Shown: positions 36,291-45,016, numbered from the stretch's first letter. The stretch is DNA of 64,000 nt from Gammaproteobacteria bacterium (GCA_016193395.1 JACPSH010000016.1:1-64000); one strand, 5' to 3'. Made by a program: numbers and translations. The notes: a model not told the origin generated them from the sequence alone.

Positions 36291-37118
36291 CTACTCGGCT
36301 CCGTAGGTGCGCGCCAGTTCCGCGGCGCGCTGACTGGCGGCGCGCAAGGCGTCGCCGAAAGCGCGCGCCAAGCCGGCCCGTTCGAGTACGCGCATGGCGG
36401 CTTCCGTGGTCCCACCCTTTGATGTGACCTGGCGGCGCAGTTCAGCAGGATCGGAATCTCCGGCCAGTGCCATGCGCGCGGCGCCGAGCGCGGTTTCCAG
36501 CGTCAGCACGCGCGCCTGTTCGGCCGGCAGCCCGAGTTCGGCAGCCGCTTTTTCGAGCGTTTCCATGAGCAGGAAAAAGTAGGCCGGACCGCTGCCCGAG
36601 AGGGCCGTGACCACGTCCAACAGGTTTTCATCGTCGATCCAGAGCGCACTGCCGACAGCGCGCACGATCTGCTCGGCCTCGTCGCGCTGCGCGGCGCTGA
36701 CGTTCGCGGCCGCGCACAGCGCGGTCGCGCCGGCCCGGATCAGCGCCGGCGTGTTGGGCATCGCGCGCACCAGGGACAGGTCTGCGCCGAGCCAGCGGCC
36801 GATGTCGTGAAGGCGGATCCCCGCCGCGATGGACAGGATCAGCGGCCGCAGTTCACGCAGGCGCGGCGCGGCGGCGCTGACGACCGCTTTCATCGACTGC
36901 GGTTTGACCGCGAAGATGACGACGTCCGCGCCTTCCAGTGCCGCATCGTTGTCCGCGACGACTTCGATCCAGAACTGTGACTGCATGCGCTGGCGCTGCG
37001 CCGCGTCCGGGTCGGCGGCGCAGAGAGAAGACGCGGGCCGGCCATCGGCGATCAGCCCGCCGACGAGGCTGCGTCCCATGTTGCCGCAGCCGATCACCGT
37101 TATCTTCGATGTGGTCAT
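36291..37118 (-). CDS. proC: Pyrroline-5-carboxylate reductase
   Basis: This 275-residue protein starts at ATG 37118 (MTTSKITVIGCGNMGRSL, the NADPH-binding GxGxMG). Further features are VIFAVKPQ, MPNTPALIRAGATALCA, ALSGSGPAYFFLLMETL and SKGGTTEAAM near the end. It catalyses the last step of proline synthesis. It is downstream of yggS, with a class B terminal hairpin between them. Confidence 0.95.
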   Translation of the reverse strand: MTTSKITVIGCGNMGRSLVGGLIADGRPASSLCAADPDAAQRQRMQSQFWIEVVADNDAALEGADVVIFAVKPQSMKAVVSAAAPRLRELRPLILSIAAGIRLHDIGRWLGADLSLVRAMPNTPALIRAGATALCAAANVSAAQRDEAEQIVRAVGSALWIDDENLLDVVTALSGSGPAYFFLLMETLEKAAAELGLPAEQARVLTLETALGAARMALAGDSDPAELRRQVTSKGGTTEAAMRVLERAGLARAFGDALRAASQRAAELARTYGAE

Positions 37119-37202
37119 CGTTTCCGCCGTTTCCCCGAGCAGGCGCTCGTAGGCGAGTTTATCAATTTGCCGGAGTGAGCTGCGTCCCATCCCTCGGGTG
37201 CT

Positions 37203-37242
37203 ATAGGTTGATGCAAAATCGGGTTTTGCATCAACCTGTTAG
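37203..37242 (-). repeat. Solo class B terminal hairpin between yggS and proC
   Basis: A perfect 14-bp stem, AGGTTGATGCAAAA/TTTTGCATCAACCT, with loop TCGGG. The same outer hairpin ends the class B arrays. The yggS stop TAA is part of CTAACAGGTTG at its edge. It is not a classical terminator, since no T-run follows. Confidence 0.85.
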
Positions 37243-37925
37243 TACACCCTCTGGCCGAAGATGCCGGTGCCGATGCGGACGATCGTGGCGCCCTCGGCAA
37301 TGGCCGCCTCGAAATCCTGCGTCGTTCCCATGGAGAGCGTATCCAACTTGTGGCCCTCGCGATTGAGTTGCTCGAGGCACTCGCGCACGGCGCGGAACTG
37401 GGCGCGCTGCGTTTCGAATTCCGCGACGGGATCCGGCATGGCCATCAGGCCGCGCAGCTTGAGCCCCGGCAGGGCGGCCACGGCCGCAGCCAGTTCGGGC
37501 AGGGCGCCGGGCTCGACCCCGGACTTGCTCCGCTCGCCGCTGATGTTGACCTGCAGGCACACATTGAGGGCAGGAAGGTCCGCGGGGCGGGACGCGCTGA
37601 CCCGGCTCGCGATTCGCAGCCGGTCCAGGGAATGCAGCCAGTGGAAACCGGCGGCGACGGCGCGGGTCTTGTTCGACTGCAGCGGCCCGATGAAATGCCA
37701 GTACAGGCCGCGGCCCTCCAGCTCCGCGATCTTGGGAAGGGCTTCCTGGACGTAGTTTTCGCCGAAATCCCGCTGACCCACCTCGGCGGCGGCGAAGATG
37801 GCCGTCGCGGGGTGGGACTTGCTCACCGCCAGCAAGGAGACGCTCCCCTCCCGCCGCCCGTGCCGCCGTTCCGCCGCGTGGACGGATTCGCGAAACGCTG
37901 CAAGATGTTGTGCGATGTTTTTCAC
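37239..37925 (-). CDS. yggS: PLP homeostasis protein YggS/PROSC
   Basis: The predicted protein is 228 residues; the GTG at 37925 gives KNIAQHLAAFRESV, the family N-terminus. The PLP Lys lies in LLAVSKSHPA, followed by FGENYVQEAL, WHFIGPLQSNK, VNISGERSKSG, LSMGTTQDFEAAI and GTGIFG. It buffers pyridoxal phosphate and affects amino-acid pools, including proline and branched-chain routes. It is divergent from pilT, the usual arrangement. Confidence 0.95.
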   Translation of the reverse strand: MKNIAQHLAAFRESVHAAERRHGRREGSVSLLAVSKSHPATAIFAAAEVGQRDFGENYVQEALPKIAELEGRGLYWHFIGPLQSNKTRAVAAGFHWLHSLDRLRIASRVSASRPADLPALNVCLQVNISGERSKSGVEPGALPELAAAVAALPGLKLRGLMAMPDPVAEFETQRAQFRAVRECLEQLNREGHKLDTLSMGTTQDFEAAIAEGATIVRIGTGIFGQRVY

Positions 37926-38109
37926 GGAAAATCGGTGGGTTATACTGCAATGGCGGGTATCATTGTGCCCCAGGCGCGGGCACTGATATAAGTGGAATTC
38001 GGACGAGTCAGGGAGCGCCCACCCGCCGAAGAGTCCGGCGGAGTATCCTGATTCGCCAATCACGGAACCGCGGCCGCCGTCAGCCGGCAGCCTGGTCTTG
38101 GAGGCTTGG

Positions 38110-39144
38110 ATGGATATCGGTGAATTGCTCGCATTCAGTTTCAAGAACAAGGCGTCCGACCTGCACCTCTCGGCCGGGCTGCCGCCGATGATCCGCGTCG
38201 ACGGCGACATCCGCCGCATCAACGTGCCGCCGATGGATCACAAGGAAGTGCACGACATGGTGTACGACATCATGAACGACAAGCAGCGCAAGGATTACGA
38301 GGAATTCCTCGAGTGCGACTTTTCCTTCGAAGTCCCGCAACTTGCGCGGTTTCGTGTCAATGCGGCCAACCAGAATCGCGGTGCCTTCGCGGTGTTCCGG
38401 ACGATCCCTTCGAAAATCCTGTCGCTCGAGCAATTGGGCGCGCCGAAAAGTTTCACTGAAATCGCGGACTATCCGCGCGGCGTCGTGCTGGTGACCGGAC
38501 CCACCGGTTCCGGCAAGTCGACCACCCTCGCGGCCATGGTCAACCACAAGAACGAGAGCGAGTACGGCCACATCCTGACGGTCGAGGATCCGATCGAATT
38601 CGTCCATGAGAGCAAGAAGTGCCTGATCAACCAGCGCGAGGTACACCGCGACACGCTCGGATTCAACGAAGCGTTGCGTTCGGCCCTGCGCGAAGATCCG
38701 GATGTCATCCTGGTCGGTGAAATGCGCGACCTGGAAACGATCCGGCTGGCCCTGTCCGCCGCCGAAACCGGCCACCTGGTGTTCGGGACCCTGCACACGA
38801 GTTCCGCCGCCAAGACCATCGACCGCGTCGTGGACGTGTTCCCGGCGGCGGAGAAGGAAATGGTACGCGCCATGCTGTCGGAGTCGCTGCGCGCGGTCAT
38901 CTCCCAGTCACTGCTGAAGAAGAAGGGCGGCGGACGCGTCGCGGCCCACGAAATCATGATCGGCACGCCGGCCATCCGCAACCTCATCCGCGAGAACAAG
39001 ATCGCGCAGATGTATTCCGCGATCCAGACCGGGCAGCAGTTCGGCATGCAGACGCTCGACCAGAACCTCCAGCAGCTCGTGCAGAAGGGCGTGGTGGAAC
39101 GGACCGAGGCCCGGTTGAAGGCGGCCAACAAGGATAATTTCTGA
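38110..39144 (+). CDS. pilT: Type IV pilus retraction ATPase PilT
   Basis: This 344-residue protein starts at MDIGELLAFSFKNKASDLHL. Walker A is GPTGSGKSTTLAAM, the Asp box EDPIEFVHESKKCLINQREV, Walker B DVILVGEMRDLETIRLAL, with AAETGHLVFGTLHTSSA. The AIRNLIRENK segment near the C-terminus is the PilT signature. A hexameric ATPase at the pilus base, it depolymerises the pilus for twitching. It is the first of three PilT-family genes in tandem. Confidence 0.95.
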   Translation: MDIGELLAFSFKNKASDLHLSAGLPPMIRVDGDIRRINVPPMDHKEVHDMVYDIMNDKQRKDYEEFLECDFSFEVPQLARFRVNAANQNRGAFAVFRTIPSKILSLEQLGAPKSFTEIADYPRGVVLVTGPTGSGKSTTLAAMVNHKNESEYGHILTVEDPIEFVHESKKCLINQREVHRDTLGFNEALRSALREDPDVILVGEMRDLETIRLALSAAETGHLVFGTLHTSSAAKTIDRVVDVFPAAEKEMVRAMLSESLRAVISQSLLKKKGGGRVAAHEIMIGTPAIRNLIRENKIAQMYSAIQTGQQFGMQTLDQNLQQLVQKGVVERTEARLKAANKDNF

Positions 39145-39179
39145 GTATCCGCAGGCGCTAGCAGCGCAGGAGCAGATCA

Positions 39180-40346
39180 ATGGAACGCGAACAGGCAATC
39201 AAATTCATGCGCGACCTTTTGAAACTCATGATCGAGAAAAAGGGGTCGGATTTGTTCATCACCGAAGGTTTCCCGCCGGCGATCAAGGCGCACGGCAAGG
39301 TCTCGCCGGTGTCCAAGACCCCGCTGACCGGGGAAAACACCAAGACCATGACGTACGCGATCATGAACGACAAGCAGCTCAAGGAATATGAGGCGACGAA
39401 AGAGTGCAACTTCGCGATTAACCCGGTCGGCATCGGACGGTTCCGCTGCAATGCGTTCATTCAGCGCAGCTACTGCGGCATGGTCCTGCGCACCATCGAA
39501 ACCGAGGTGCCGAACCTGGACAAACTTGGCCTGCCGGCGGTGCTGAAGGACATCGTCATGACCAAGCGCGGCCTGGTCATCATGGTCGGCGGCACCGGTT
39601 CGGGGAAATCCACGTCGCTGGCGGCGATGATCGATTACCGCAATCAGAACAGCTACGGCCACATCATCACCATCGAGGACCCGGTCGAATACGTTCATCC
39701 GCACAAGAACTGCATCATCATGCAGCGCGAAGTGGGCGTGGATACGGACGACTGGGATATCGCGCTCAGGAATACGCTGCGCCAGGCGCCCGACGTCATT
39801 CTGCTGGGAGAAATCCGGACCCGCGAAACCATGGAATTCGGCATCTCCTTTGCGGAAACGGGACACCTGGCCATGGCGACGCTCCACGCGAACAGTTCCA
39901 ACCAGGCGCTGGACCGCATCATCAACTTCTTCCCGGAGGAACGCCGGCAACAGTTGTTGATGGACCTGTCGCTGAACCTGAAGGCCGTCATCTCGCAGCG
40001 CCTGCTGCGGTCGCCAGACGGAAAGGGGCGCGTTGCGGCCATCGAGATCCTGCTGAACTCGCCGTTGATTGCGGACCTGGTCCTCAAGGGCAACGTACAC
40101 GAGATAAAGAACATCATGGCGAAGTCGCGGGAACTGGGGATGCAGACCTTCGACCAGGCGCTGTTCGACCTATTCGAGGCCGACAAGATCACCCTCGAGG
40201 ATGCCCTGCGCAACGCCGATTCGATGAACGAACTGCGCCTGCGCATCAAGCTGGAGGGCAAGGCGGCAAAAGGATCGGACAAGCTCGGCGGGCTCGACCA
40301 CCTGAGCCTGGAAGAAGAAAAGGAAAAGTCGGGGATGATGCGTTGA
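39180..40346 (+). CDS. pilU: PilT-dependent retraction ATPase PilU
   Basis: This 388-residue protein has Walker A GGTGSGKSTSLAAM, Asp box EDPVEYVHPHKNCIIMQREV, Walker B DVILLGEIRTRETMEFGI and FAETGHLAMATLHANSSNQA, with a charged C-terminal tail (LSLEEEKEKSGMMR) typical of PilU. PilU works with PilT to boost retraction force. It follows pilT by 35 bases. Confidence 0.93.
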   Translation: MEREQAIKFMRDLLKLMIEKKGSDLFITEGFPPAIKAHGKVSPVSKTPLTGENTKTMTYAIMNDKQLKEYEATKECNFAINPVGIGRFRCNAFIQRSYCGMVLRTIETEVPNLDKLGLPAVLKDIVMTKRGLVIMVGGTGSGKSTSLAAMIDYRNQNSYGHIITIEDPVEYVHPHKNCIIMQREVGVDTDDWDIALRNTLRQAPDVILLGEIRTRETMEFGISFAETGHLAMATLHANSSNQALDRIINFFPEERRQQLLMDLSLNLKAVISQRLLRSPDGKGRVAAIEILLNSPLIADLVLKGNVHEIKNIMAKSRELGMQTFDQALFDLFEADKITLEDALRNADSMNELRLRIKLEGKAAKGSDKLGGLDHLSLEEEKEKSGMMR

Positions 40347-40401
40347 TGCGCGGCACTACTGTCGCGACTACAGTGCACTGACCGGGAGGGAGACTGTCCG
40401 A

Positions 40402-41460
40402 ATGGATATCCTGCCTTATCTGAAATTGATGGTGGAAAAGAGCGCCTCCGATCTGTTCCTCACGGTCGGTGCGCCAGTGAAGATCAAGATCGAGGGCAAG
40501 TCCCAGTCCGTGGGCAAGACGCTGTTGACCGGTGATCTGTGCAAGGCGGCGGCCTACGCCATCATGAGCGAGCACCAGATCAAGAAGTTCGAAGACACGA
40601 TGGAGTGCGATTTCGCGATCCCGCTGCCTGACGGCGGCGCCCGCTTCCGCGTCAACGTATTCCGCCAGCGCGGCGAGGTTGGCATCGTCATGCGCCGCAT
40701 CCCGCAGAATATCCCGACCGTGGATCAGCTTGGCCTGCCCGAGGTATTGAAGGACCTGATCATGCAAAAGCGCGGGCTGCTGCTGATGGTCGGCGCCACC
40801 GGTTCAGGCAAGTCGACCACGCTGGCCGCGATGCTCGATCACCGCAACGAGAATATGTTCGGCCATATCCTGACGATCGAGGATCCTGTCGAATTCAGCC
40901 ATCCGAACAAGAAATCCATTATCAATCAGCGCGAAGTAGGCGTGGATACGCTGTCCTACAAGAACGCGCTGAAGGCGTCCCTGCGCGAAGCGCCGGACGT
41001 GATCCTGATTGGCGAGATCCGCGATCGGGAAACGATGGAAGCAGCGCTGGAACTGTGCAACACGGGTCACCTGGCCATCTCCACGCTGCACGCGAACAAC
41101 GCAAACCAGGCCATGGAGCGCGTCATCAACCTGTTTCCCCAGGAGATGCAGAAACAGCTGTTCATGGATCTGTCGCTGAACCTCCGCTCGGTCATTTCGC
41201 AGCGGCTTGTCCTGGGTGTCGACGGCAAACGCTGTGCGGCGATTGAGATCTTGATCAATACACCGCACATTGCCGAGTTGATCCTCAAGGGCGAGATCCA
41301 CGAGATCAAGGAAGCCATGGCGACGAGCGGCGCGACCGGCATGCAGACCTTCGACACGGCGCTCTACAACCTCTACAAGGAAGGCCGCGTCAGCCTGGAG
41401 GAGGCGCTCAACAACGCCGACTCCAAGACCAACCTCGAAGCCAAGATCAATTTCGGTTGA
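40402..41460 (+). CDS. Second PilU-like retraction ATPase
   Basis: This 352-residue protein is a third complete PilT-family ATPase in the same operon: Walker A GATGSGKSTTLAAM, Asp box EDPVEFSHPNKKSIINQREV, Walker B DVILIGEIRDRETMEAAL and CNTGHLAISTLHANNANQA. It resembles PilU more than PilT in the last part (VISQRLVLGVDGKRCAAIEIL, INTPHIAELILKGE), but lacks the acidic tail. It may specialise in a different pilus or modulate PilT/PilU. All catalytic motifs look intact. Confidence 0.88.
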   Translation: MDILPYLKLMVEKSASDLFLTVGAPVKIKIEGKSQSVGKTLLTGDLCKAAAYAIMSEHQIKKFEDTMECDFAIPLPDGGARFRVNVFRQRGEVGIVMRRIPQNIPTVDQLGLPEVLKDLIMQKRGLLLMVGATGSGKSTTLAAMLDHRNENMFGHILTIEDPVEFSHPNKKSIINQREVGVDTLSYKNALKASLREAPDVILIGEIRDRETMEAALELCNTGHLAISTLHANNANQAMERVINLFPQEMQKQLFMDLSLNLRSVISQRLVLGVDGKRCAAIEILINTPHIAELILKGEIHEIKEAMATSGATGMQTFDTALYNLYKEGRVSLEEALNNADSKTNLEAKINFG

Positions 41461-41581
41461 TTCACGCGGCGGTCGTTTTCGAACGCCGCGCTGGCTGATA
41501 CCAGCCATCCGTACCTGTTCCGGCTCGCGCGCTCCCGGCGTCGTCAGCGGTTTCCAGCCCGTCGCCGCAATCGCCGGCCGC

Positions 41582-41597
41582 TGGCACGCTTTCTGCA
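41582..41597 (+). promoter_or_regulatory. Candidate sigma-54 (-24/-12) promoter of the PqqU-like gene
   Basis: TGGCACGCTTTCTGCA keeps the invariant GG-N10-GC spacing and most of the TGGCAC-N5-TTGC consensus (one T to C change). It lies 50 bases before the receptor ATG. A site of the same form lies upstream of the facing pqqA-like gene. No sigma-54 activator gene is in the window. Confidence 0.5.
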
Positions 41598-41647
41598 ATC
41601 ACACTCTGCGCTGCCTGGGGGTGGCTATGGCGTAGAGGAGAGACACG

Positions 41648-43714
41648 ATGTCGCGATCTGCAACCCTGTGGATGACCGGAACGTTGCTCGCCGGTTTGTG
41701 GTCAACCTCAGCGGACGCCAAGGAAACGCTGAAGGAAGTGGTCGTGACGGCCACGCGTATCCAACAGCGGCTGAGCGACGTGCCGGGCGGCGTAACGATC
41801 ATAGAACAGAGGGACCTTCAGCTCGGCCGGCAGCAACTGGGCCTGGATGAAGCCCTCGCGCGGGTACCGGGGGTGTTCTTCCAGGACCGCTACAATTTCG
41901 CGCAGGATCTGCGCATCGCCGTGCGTGGTTTCGGCGCGCGCTCCAATTTCGGGATCCGCGGGGTCAAGGTATTCGTCGATGATATTCCGTCCACGCTCCC
42001 CGACGGGCAGAGCGGCGTGGACGATATCGATCTCGGATCGCTCTCCCGGGCCGAAGTGATCCGCGGCCCATCCTCGTCCATTTATGGCAGTTCCTCCGGT
42101 GGCGTCCTCAACCTGTATACGGAGGACGGGCCGGATACGCCTTTTGCGGAGGCCGGGATCACGATTGGGGCATTCGACCAGCAGAAGTACCAGTTGAAGG
42201 CGGGGGGGCAGCACGGGGATCTCAATTACCTGCTCAACGGTTCTTATCTGAACTACGACGGCTACCGCGATCACTCCGAAGTCAATCACGCCCTCTTCAA
42301 CAGCAAGTTTCGCTATGACGTCGACGCGGCGTCGGACCTGACCCTGGTATTCAACCTGGTCGATTCGCCCGTCGCGGATGATCCCGGGGCGCTGACGGCA
42401 GCGGATGTCGAGGCCGATCCGCGCCAGGCACAGCCCCGCAACTTGAGCTCGGACGCGGGCGAATCGCTGCAGCAGCAGAAATTCGGCTGGCTATACCGGC
42501 GCGAGTTCGGTTCCGTCCATGAACTGAGATTGCGCAACTACTATACGTGGCGCGATTTCCGCAATCTCCTGCCCCTGGGCACGCATATTCCGTTTTCCGC
42601 GATCGACGGCGTCGTGGAGTTCGACCGGTTCTTCTATGGCGGAGGAGTGCAGTACACGTACAGCGGTAATTTTTTCGGGCGCGGAAACCGGGTTACGGCC
42701 GGATTTGATGTCGACGTGCAGGAGGATGATCGGCAGCGATATGTCAACAGCTCGGGCGCCCAGGGCCCCCTGACTTTTGATCAGCTGGAAGAGGCAAATG
42801 CCTGGGGATTCTATGTCCGCGATGCGCTCGCGCTTTCGGATTCGCTCGAACTGACTGTCGGTGGCCGCTTCGATGTCATCGATCTGTCCGTGGATGATCG
42901 GTTTCCGGCCAATGGCGATCAATCGAGTTCGCTCGATTTCGACGAATTCAGCCCCTCTGTCGGGCTGACCTGGAACGCCTGGAAGGAGATTTACCTGTTT
43001 GCCGGCTATGCCACGGCCTTCGAAACGCCCACCTTCACCGAACTGGGTACCCCGGCGCAGGAGTTGAACGCCAATCTCGGTGGTTTCGCCAACGTGCAGG
43101 CACAGACCGCGACGGGATTCGAGTCGGGTGCGCGTGGCATGCTTTGGGACGGGGCGAACTTTGAAATCGCGGCATTCCACATGGACGTCGAGGACGAAAT
43201 CACCAACGTGGTCAGCGTCGCCAACCGCGCGTTCTTCGAGAACGCCGACACGGATCGGACGGGGGTGGAAGCCTCGTTCGTGGCCGAGTGGTACGACGGC
43301 CTGCGCCTGACTGCCGCGTACACCTATTCGGATTTCACTTTTGAATCCTTCCCGTCCAACCCCGCCGCGGTTGGAAGTCACCTTCCCGGTATCCCTGAAC
43401 AGCAGTTTTACGCGGAACTCGCCTATTTCCACGAATCCGGCTTCTACGTGGTCTGGGACGTGCTCGTGGTCGATGAACTGTTCACCAATAATCTCAACAC
43501 GGAGGTCTCGCCGGGCTACACGGTGTCCAACCTGCGGCTGGGCGGGGAATTCAACTTCGGATCCTGGCGACTGTCGCCGTACGTCGGCCTGAACAATCTG
43601 TTTGACGAGTCCTACAGCGGCAACGTGCGCCTGAATGCCTTTGGCGGCCGTACCTTCGAGCCGGCGCCGGGGTTCAATCCGTATGGTGGCGTGAAGGTAG
43701 GCTTTGACTTCTGA
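41648..43714 (+). CDS. TonB-dependent outer-membrane receptor, PqqU/YncD-like
   Basis: This 688-residue protein has a signal peptide (about 1-24), a TonB box (KEVVVTATR) and a plug domain. The 22-strand barrel ends in GVKVGFDF with the terminal Phe. GAGGAGA lies 6 bases before the ATG. As far as I can recall the family, the plug resembles E. coli YncD/PqqU, the TonB-dependent receptor reported for pyrroloquinoline quinone: NFAQDLRIAVRGFGARSNF, GIRGVKVFVDDIPSTLPDGQ and IRGPSSSIYGSSSGGVLN. GYRDHSEV and VADDPGALT also match. It faces the pqqA-like gene, which supports PQQ as substrate. Iron siderophores cannot be excluded from sequence alone. Confidence 0.8.
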   Translation: MSRSATLWMTGTLLAGLWSTSADAKETLKEVVVTATRIQQRLSDVPGGVTIIEQRDLQLGRQQLGLDEALARVPGVFFQDRYNFAQDLRIAVRGFGARSNFGIRGVKVFVDDIPSTLPDGQSGVDDIDLGSLSRAEVIRGPSSSIYGSSSGGVLNLYTEDGPDTPFAEAGITIGAFDQQKYQLKAGGQHGDLNYLLNGSYLNYDGYRDHSEVNHALFNSKFRYDVDAASDLTLVFNLVDSPVADDPGALTAADVEADPRQAQPRNLSSDAGESLQQQKFGWLYRREFGSVHELRLRNYYTWRDFRNLLPLGTHIPFSAIDGVVEFDRFFYGGGVQYTYSGNFFGRGNRVTAGFDVDVQEDDRQRYVNSSGAQGPLTFDQLEEANAWGFYVRDALALSDSLELTVGGRFDVIDLSVDDRFPANGDQSSSLDFDEFSPSVGLTWNAWKEIYLFAGYATAFETPTFTELGTPAQELNANLGGFANVQAQTATGFESGARGMLWDGANFEIAAFHMDVEDEITNVVSVANRAFFENADTDRTGVEASFVAEWYDGLRLTAAYTYSDFTFESFPSNPAAVGSHLPGIPEQQFYAELAYFHESGFYVVWDVLVVDELFTNNLNTEVSPGYTVSNLRLGGEFNFGSWRLSPYVGLNNLFDESYSGNVRLNAFGGRTFEPAPGFNPYGGVKVGFDF

Positions 43715-43764
43715 ACTTCAGTTTCGCGGCGGGTGAAACGGGCAAATTTGCGGGCGTGGAAAAG

Positions 43765-43788
43765 AAAAGGGGCCTTGCGGCCCCTTTT
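43765..43788. terminator. Bidirectional terminator between receptor and pqqA-like gene
   Basis: AAAAGGGGCC pairs perfectly with GGCCCCTTTT around TTGC. It lies 51 bases after the receptor stop and 23 bases after the pqqA-like stop, so it can serve both convergent transcripts. Confidence 0.92.
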
Positions 43789-43810
43789 CCCGTAATCCCG
43801 TTTCGGGTGA

Positions 43811-43885
43811 TTACTTGTTGTTGATGTACATCGTCACTTCGAAACCGAAGCGGATGTCATCGTACGAGGGTGTCTGCCAGTTCAT
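43811..43885 (-). CDS. pqqA: PqqA-like PQQ precursor peptide
   Basis: This 24-codon gene is preceded by GGAGAG 8 bases before the ATG. The peptide begins MNWQTPSYDDIRFG and continues FEVTMYINNK. PqqA peptides are 22-29 residues, with a fixed Glu-x3-Tyr that is cross-linked to build PQQ. Here these are Glu16 and Tyr20, as in known PqqA, and FEVTMY is the most conserved family segment. PqqE, with PqqD as chaperone, joins the two side chains. No pqqB, C, D or E gene is in the window, so the gene is an orphan here. An in-frame ATG at 43948 would extend it to 45 residues but lies inside the candidate promoter and lacks a good ribosome site. Confidence 0.85.
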   Translation of the reverse strand: MNWQTPSYDDIRFGFEVTMYINNK

Positions 43886-43936
43886 TTCAGTCTCTCCGTT
43901 AACAGAGTCAGGGTTTGTTTCCTGTGCCTTGATAGC

Positions 43937-43952
43937 AGCAGATTTCATGCCA
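43937..43952 (-). promoter_or_regulatory. Candidate sigma-54 (-24/-12) promoter of the pqqA-like gene
   Basis: Read on the minus strand: TGGCATGAAATCTGCT, with the GG-N10-GC spacing and the same T to C deviation at -12 as the receptor site. It lies 51 bases before the short-form ATG. The AT-rich stretch beyond it (43975-44010) could hold activator or IHF sites. The rest of the gap to 44107 shows nothing else. Confidence 0.45.
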
Positions 43953-44107
43953 GTTTGCCCGCTTACGGCATGAACTATAAGTATTTATAAATCAGATAGT
44001 TATAAATCATGCATTCAAGCAAGGCCCGGCATGGGGTGCAAACGTCCGAATGACTGGTTACAGGCAACCACGGGATTGGTTGCCTAAGACCGGCATCCGG
44101 CGCGCGG

Positions 44108-45016
44108 TCAGCCCGGAAATACCGCGGTGGCGTCGAAGACCGGGCCGTCCACGCAGACGCGCAGCATCGCCGGGCCTTCGGGGGTGGTGACGCGGATGGC
44201 GCACCCCGCACACCCGCCCACGGCGCATGCCATGTATTCCTCGACGCAAACCTGGCAGGGCAGTTGATAATCACTGGCCAGCTTCGCGACGGCTCGCAGC
44301 ATGGGCATCGGTCCGCAACCGAAGATCTCGATCTCGCGGCGTTCGTGCTCATCCAGGGTGCCGATCCAGTGCCGGGCCAAATCCGTAACGAAGCCCTCGA
44401 AGCATCCGGCCCGGTGCTGCCCGCTGGTGAGCCGGCTCGGAATCTTCCAATCCTCGAAAAGCGGCATGGCGGCAATGGTGCCCTCCGGCATGCCGGGCAC
44501 GAGTATCTGCGACGGCCGCGGCCGGAACGGGAACGGCACCTCGGAACCCATCAGGACGAGCGGGGCGGCGGGAAGGCGGCACGAGCGCATGTGCTCGGCG
44601 AGGAACACGATGGGGGGGATCCCCACGCCACCGCCGATCAGCAGCGGACGCCGCCGGTAACCCAGCAGCTTGAACGGAACGCCGATCGGGCCGATCAGGC
44701 TGATCTCCTCGCCCTGGCGCCGGCCCGCCAGTAGACGGCTGCCCAGGCCGTGGGCCTTGAACAGGATTTCAATCCAGCCCGCCGCGGGATCGGCGCGCAT
44801 GATCGACATTGGACGGCGCATCGGCAACGTTCGATCGCAACGCACATGCACGAACGAACCAGGCCGTGCGGCGGCGGCAATAGACCGCGACTGGAGCCGC
44901 AATACATGCTGTTCGGCCTCGTAAGGCGTGTGCGCCAGCACGGCCGCGGTTTCGACATGGAGCGTGCCGCGCGTTTCCGGATGGATAACGGCGGCAGTGG
45001 CGGCGGGCGGCGTCAT
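44108..45016 (-). CDS. PyrK-like FAD/2Fe-2S electron-transfer subunit
   Basis: This 302-residue protein has the ferredoxin-reductase fold of PyrK: FAD-binding RRPMSIMRA, NAD-binding PLLIGGGVGIPPIVFLAEHM and GCGPMPMLRAV. A 2Fe-2S cluster site closes it (CVEEYMACAVGGCAGCAIRV followed by CVDGP). PyrK passes electrons from dihydroorotate dehydrogenase B to NAD. Gammaproteobacteria normally use quinone-dependent PyrD without PyrK, so its presence beside pyrC' is notable; no class 1B pyrD is in the window. It overlaps the pyrC' stop by 4 bases. Confidence 0.85.
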   Translation of the reverse strand: MTPPAATAAVIHPETRGTLHVETAAVLAHTPYEAEQHVLRLQSRSIAAAARPGSFVHVRCDRTLPMRRPMSIMRADPAAGWIEILFKAHGLGSRLLAGRRQGEEISLIGPIGVPFKLLGYRRRPLLIGGGVGIPPIVFLAEHMRSCRLPAAPLVLMGSEVPFPFRPRPSQILVPGMPEGTIAAMPLFEDWKIPSRLTSGQHRAGCFEGFVTDLARHWIGTLDEHERREIEIFGCGPMPMLRAVAKLASDYQLPCQVCVEEYMACAVGGCAGCAIRVTTPEGPAMLRVCVDGPVFDATAVFPG

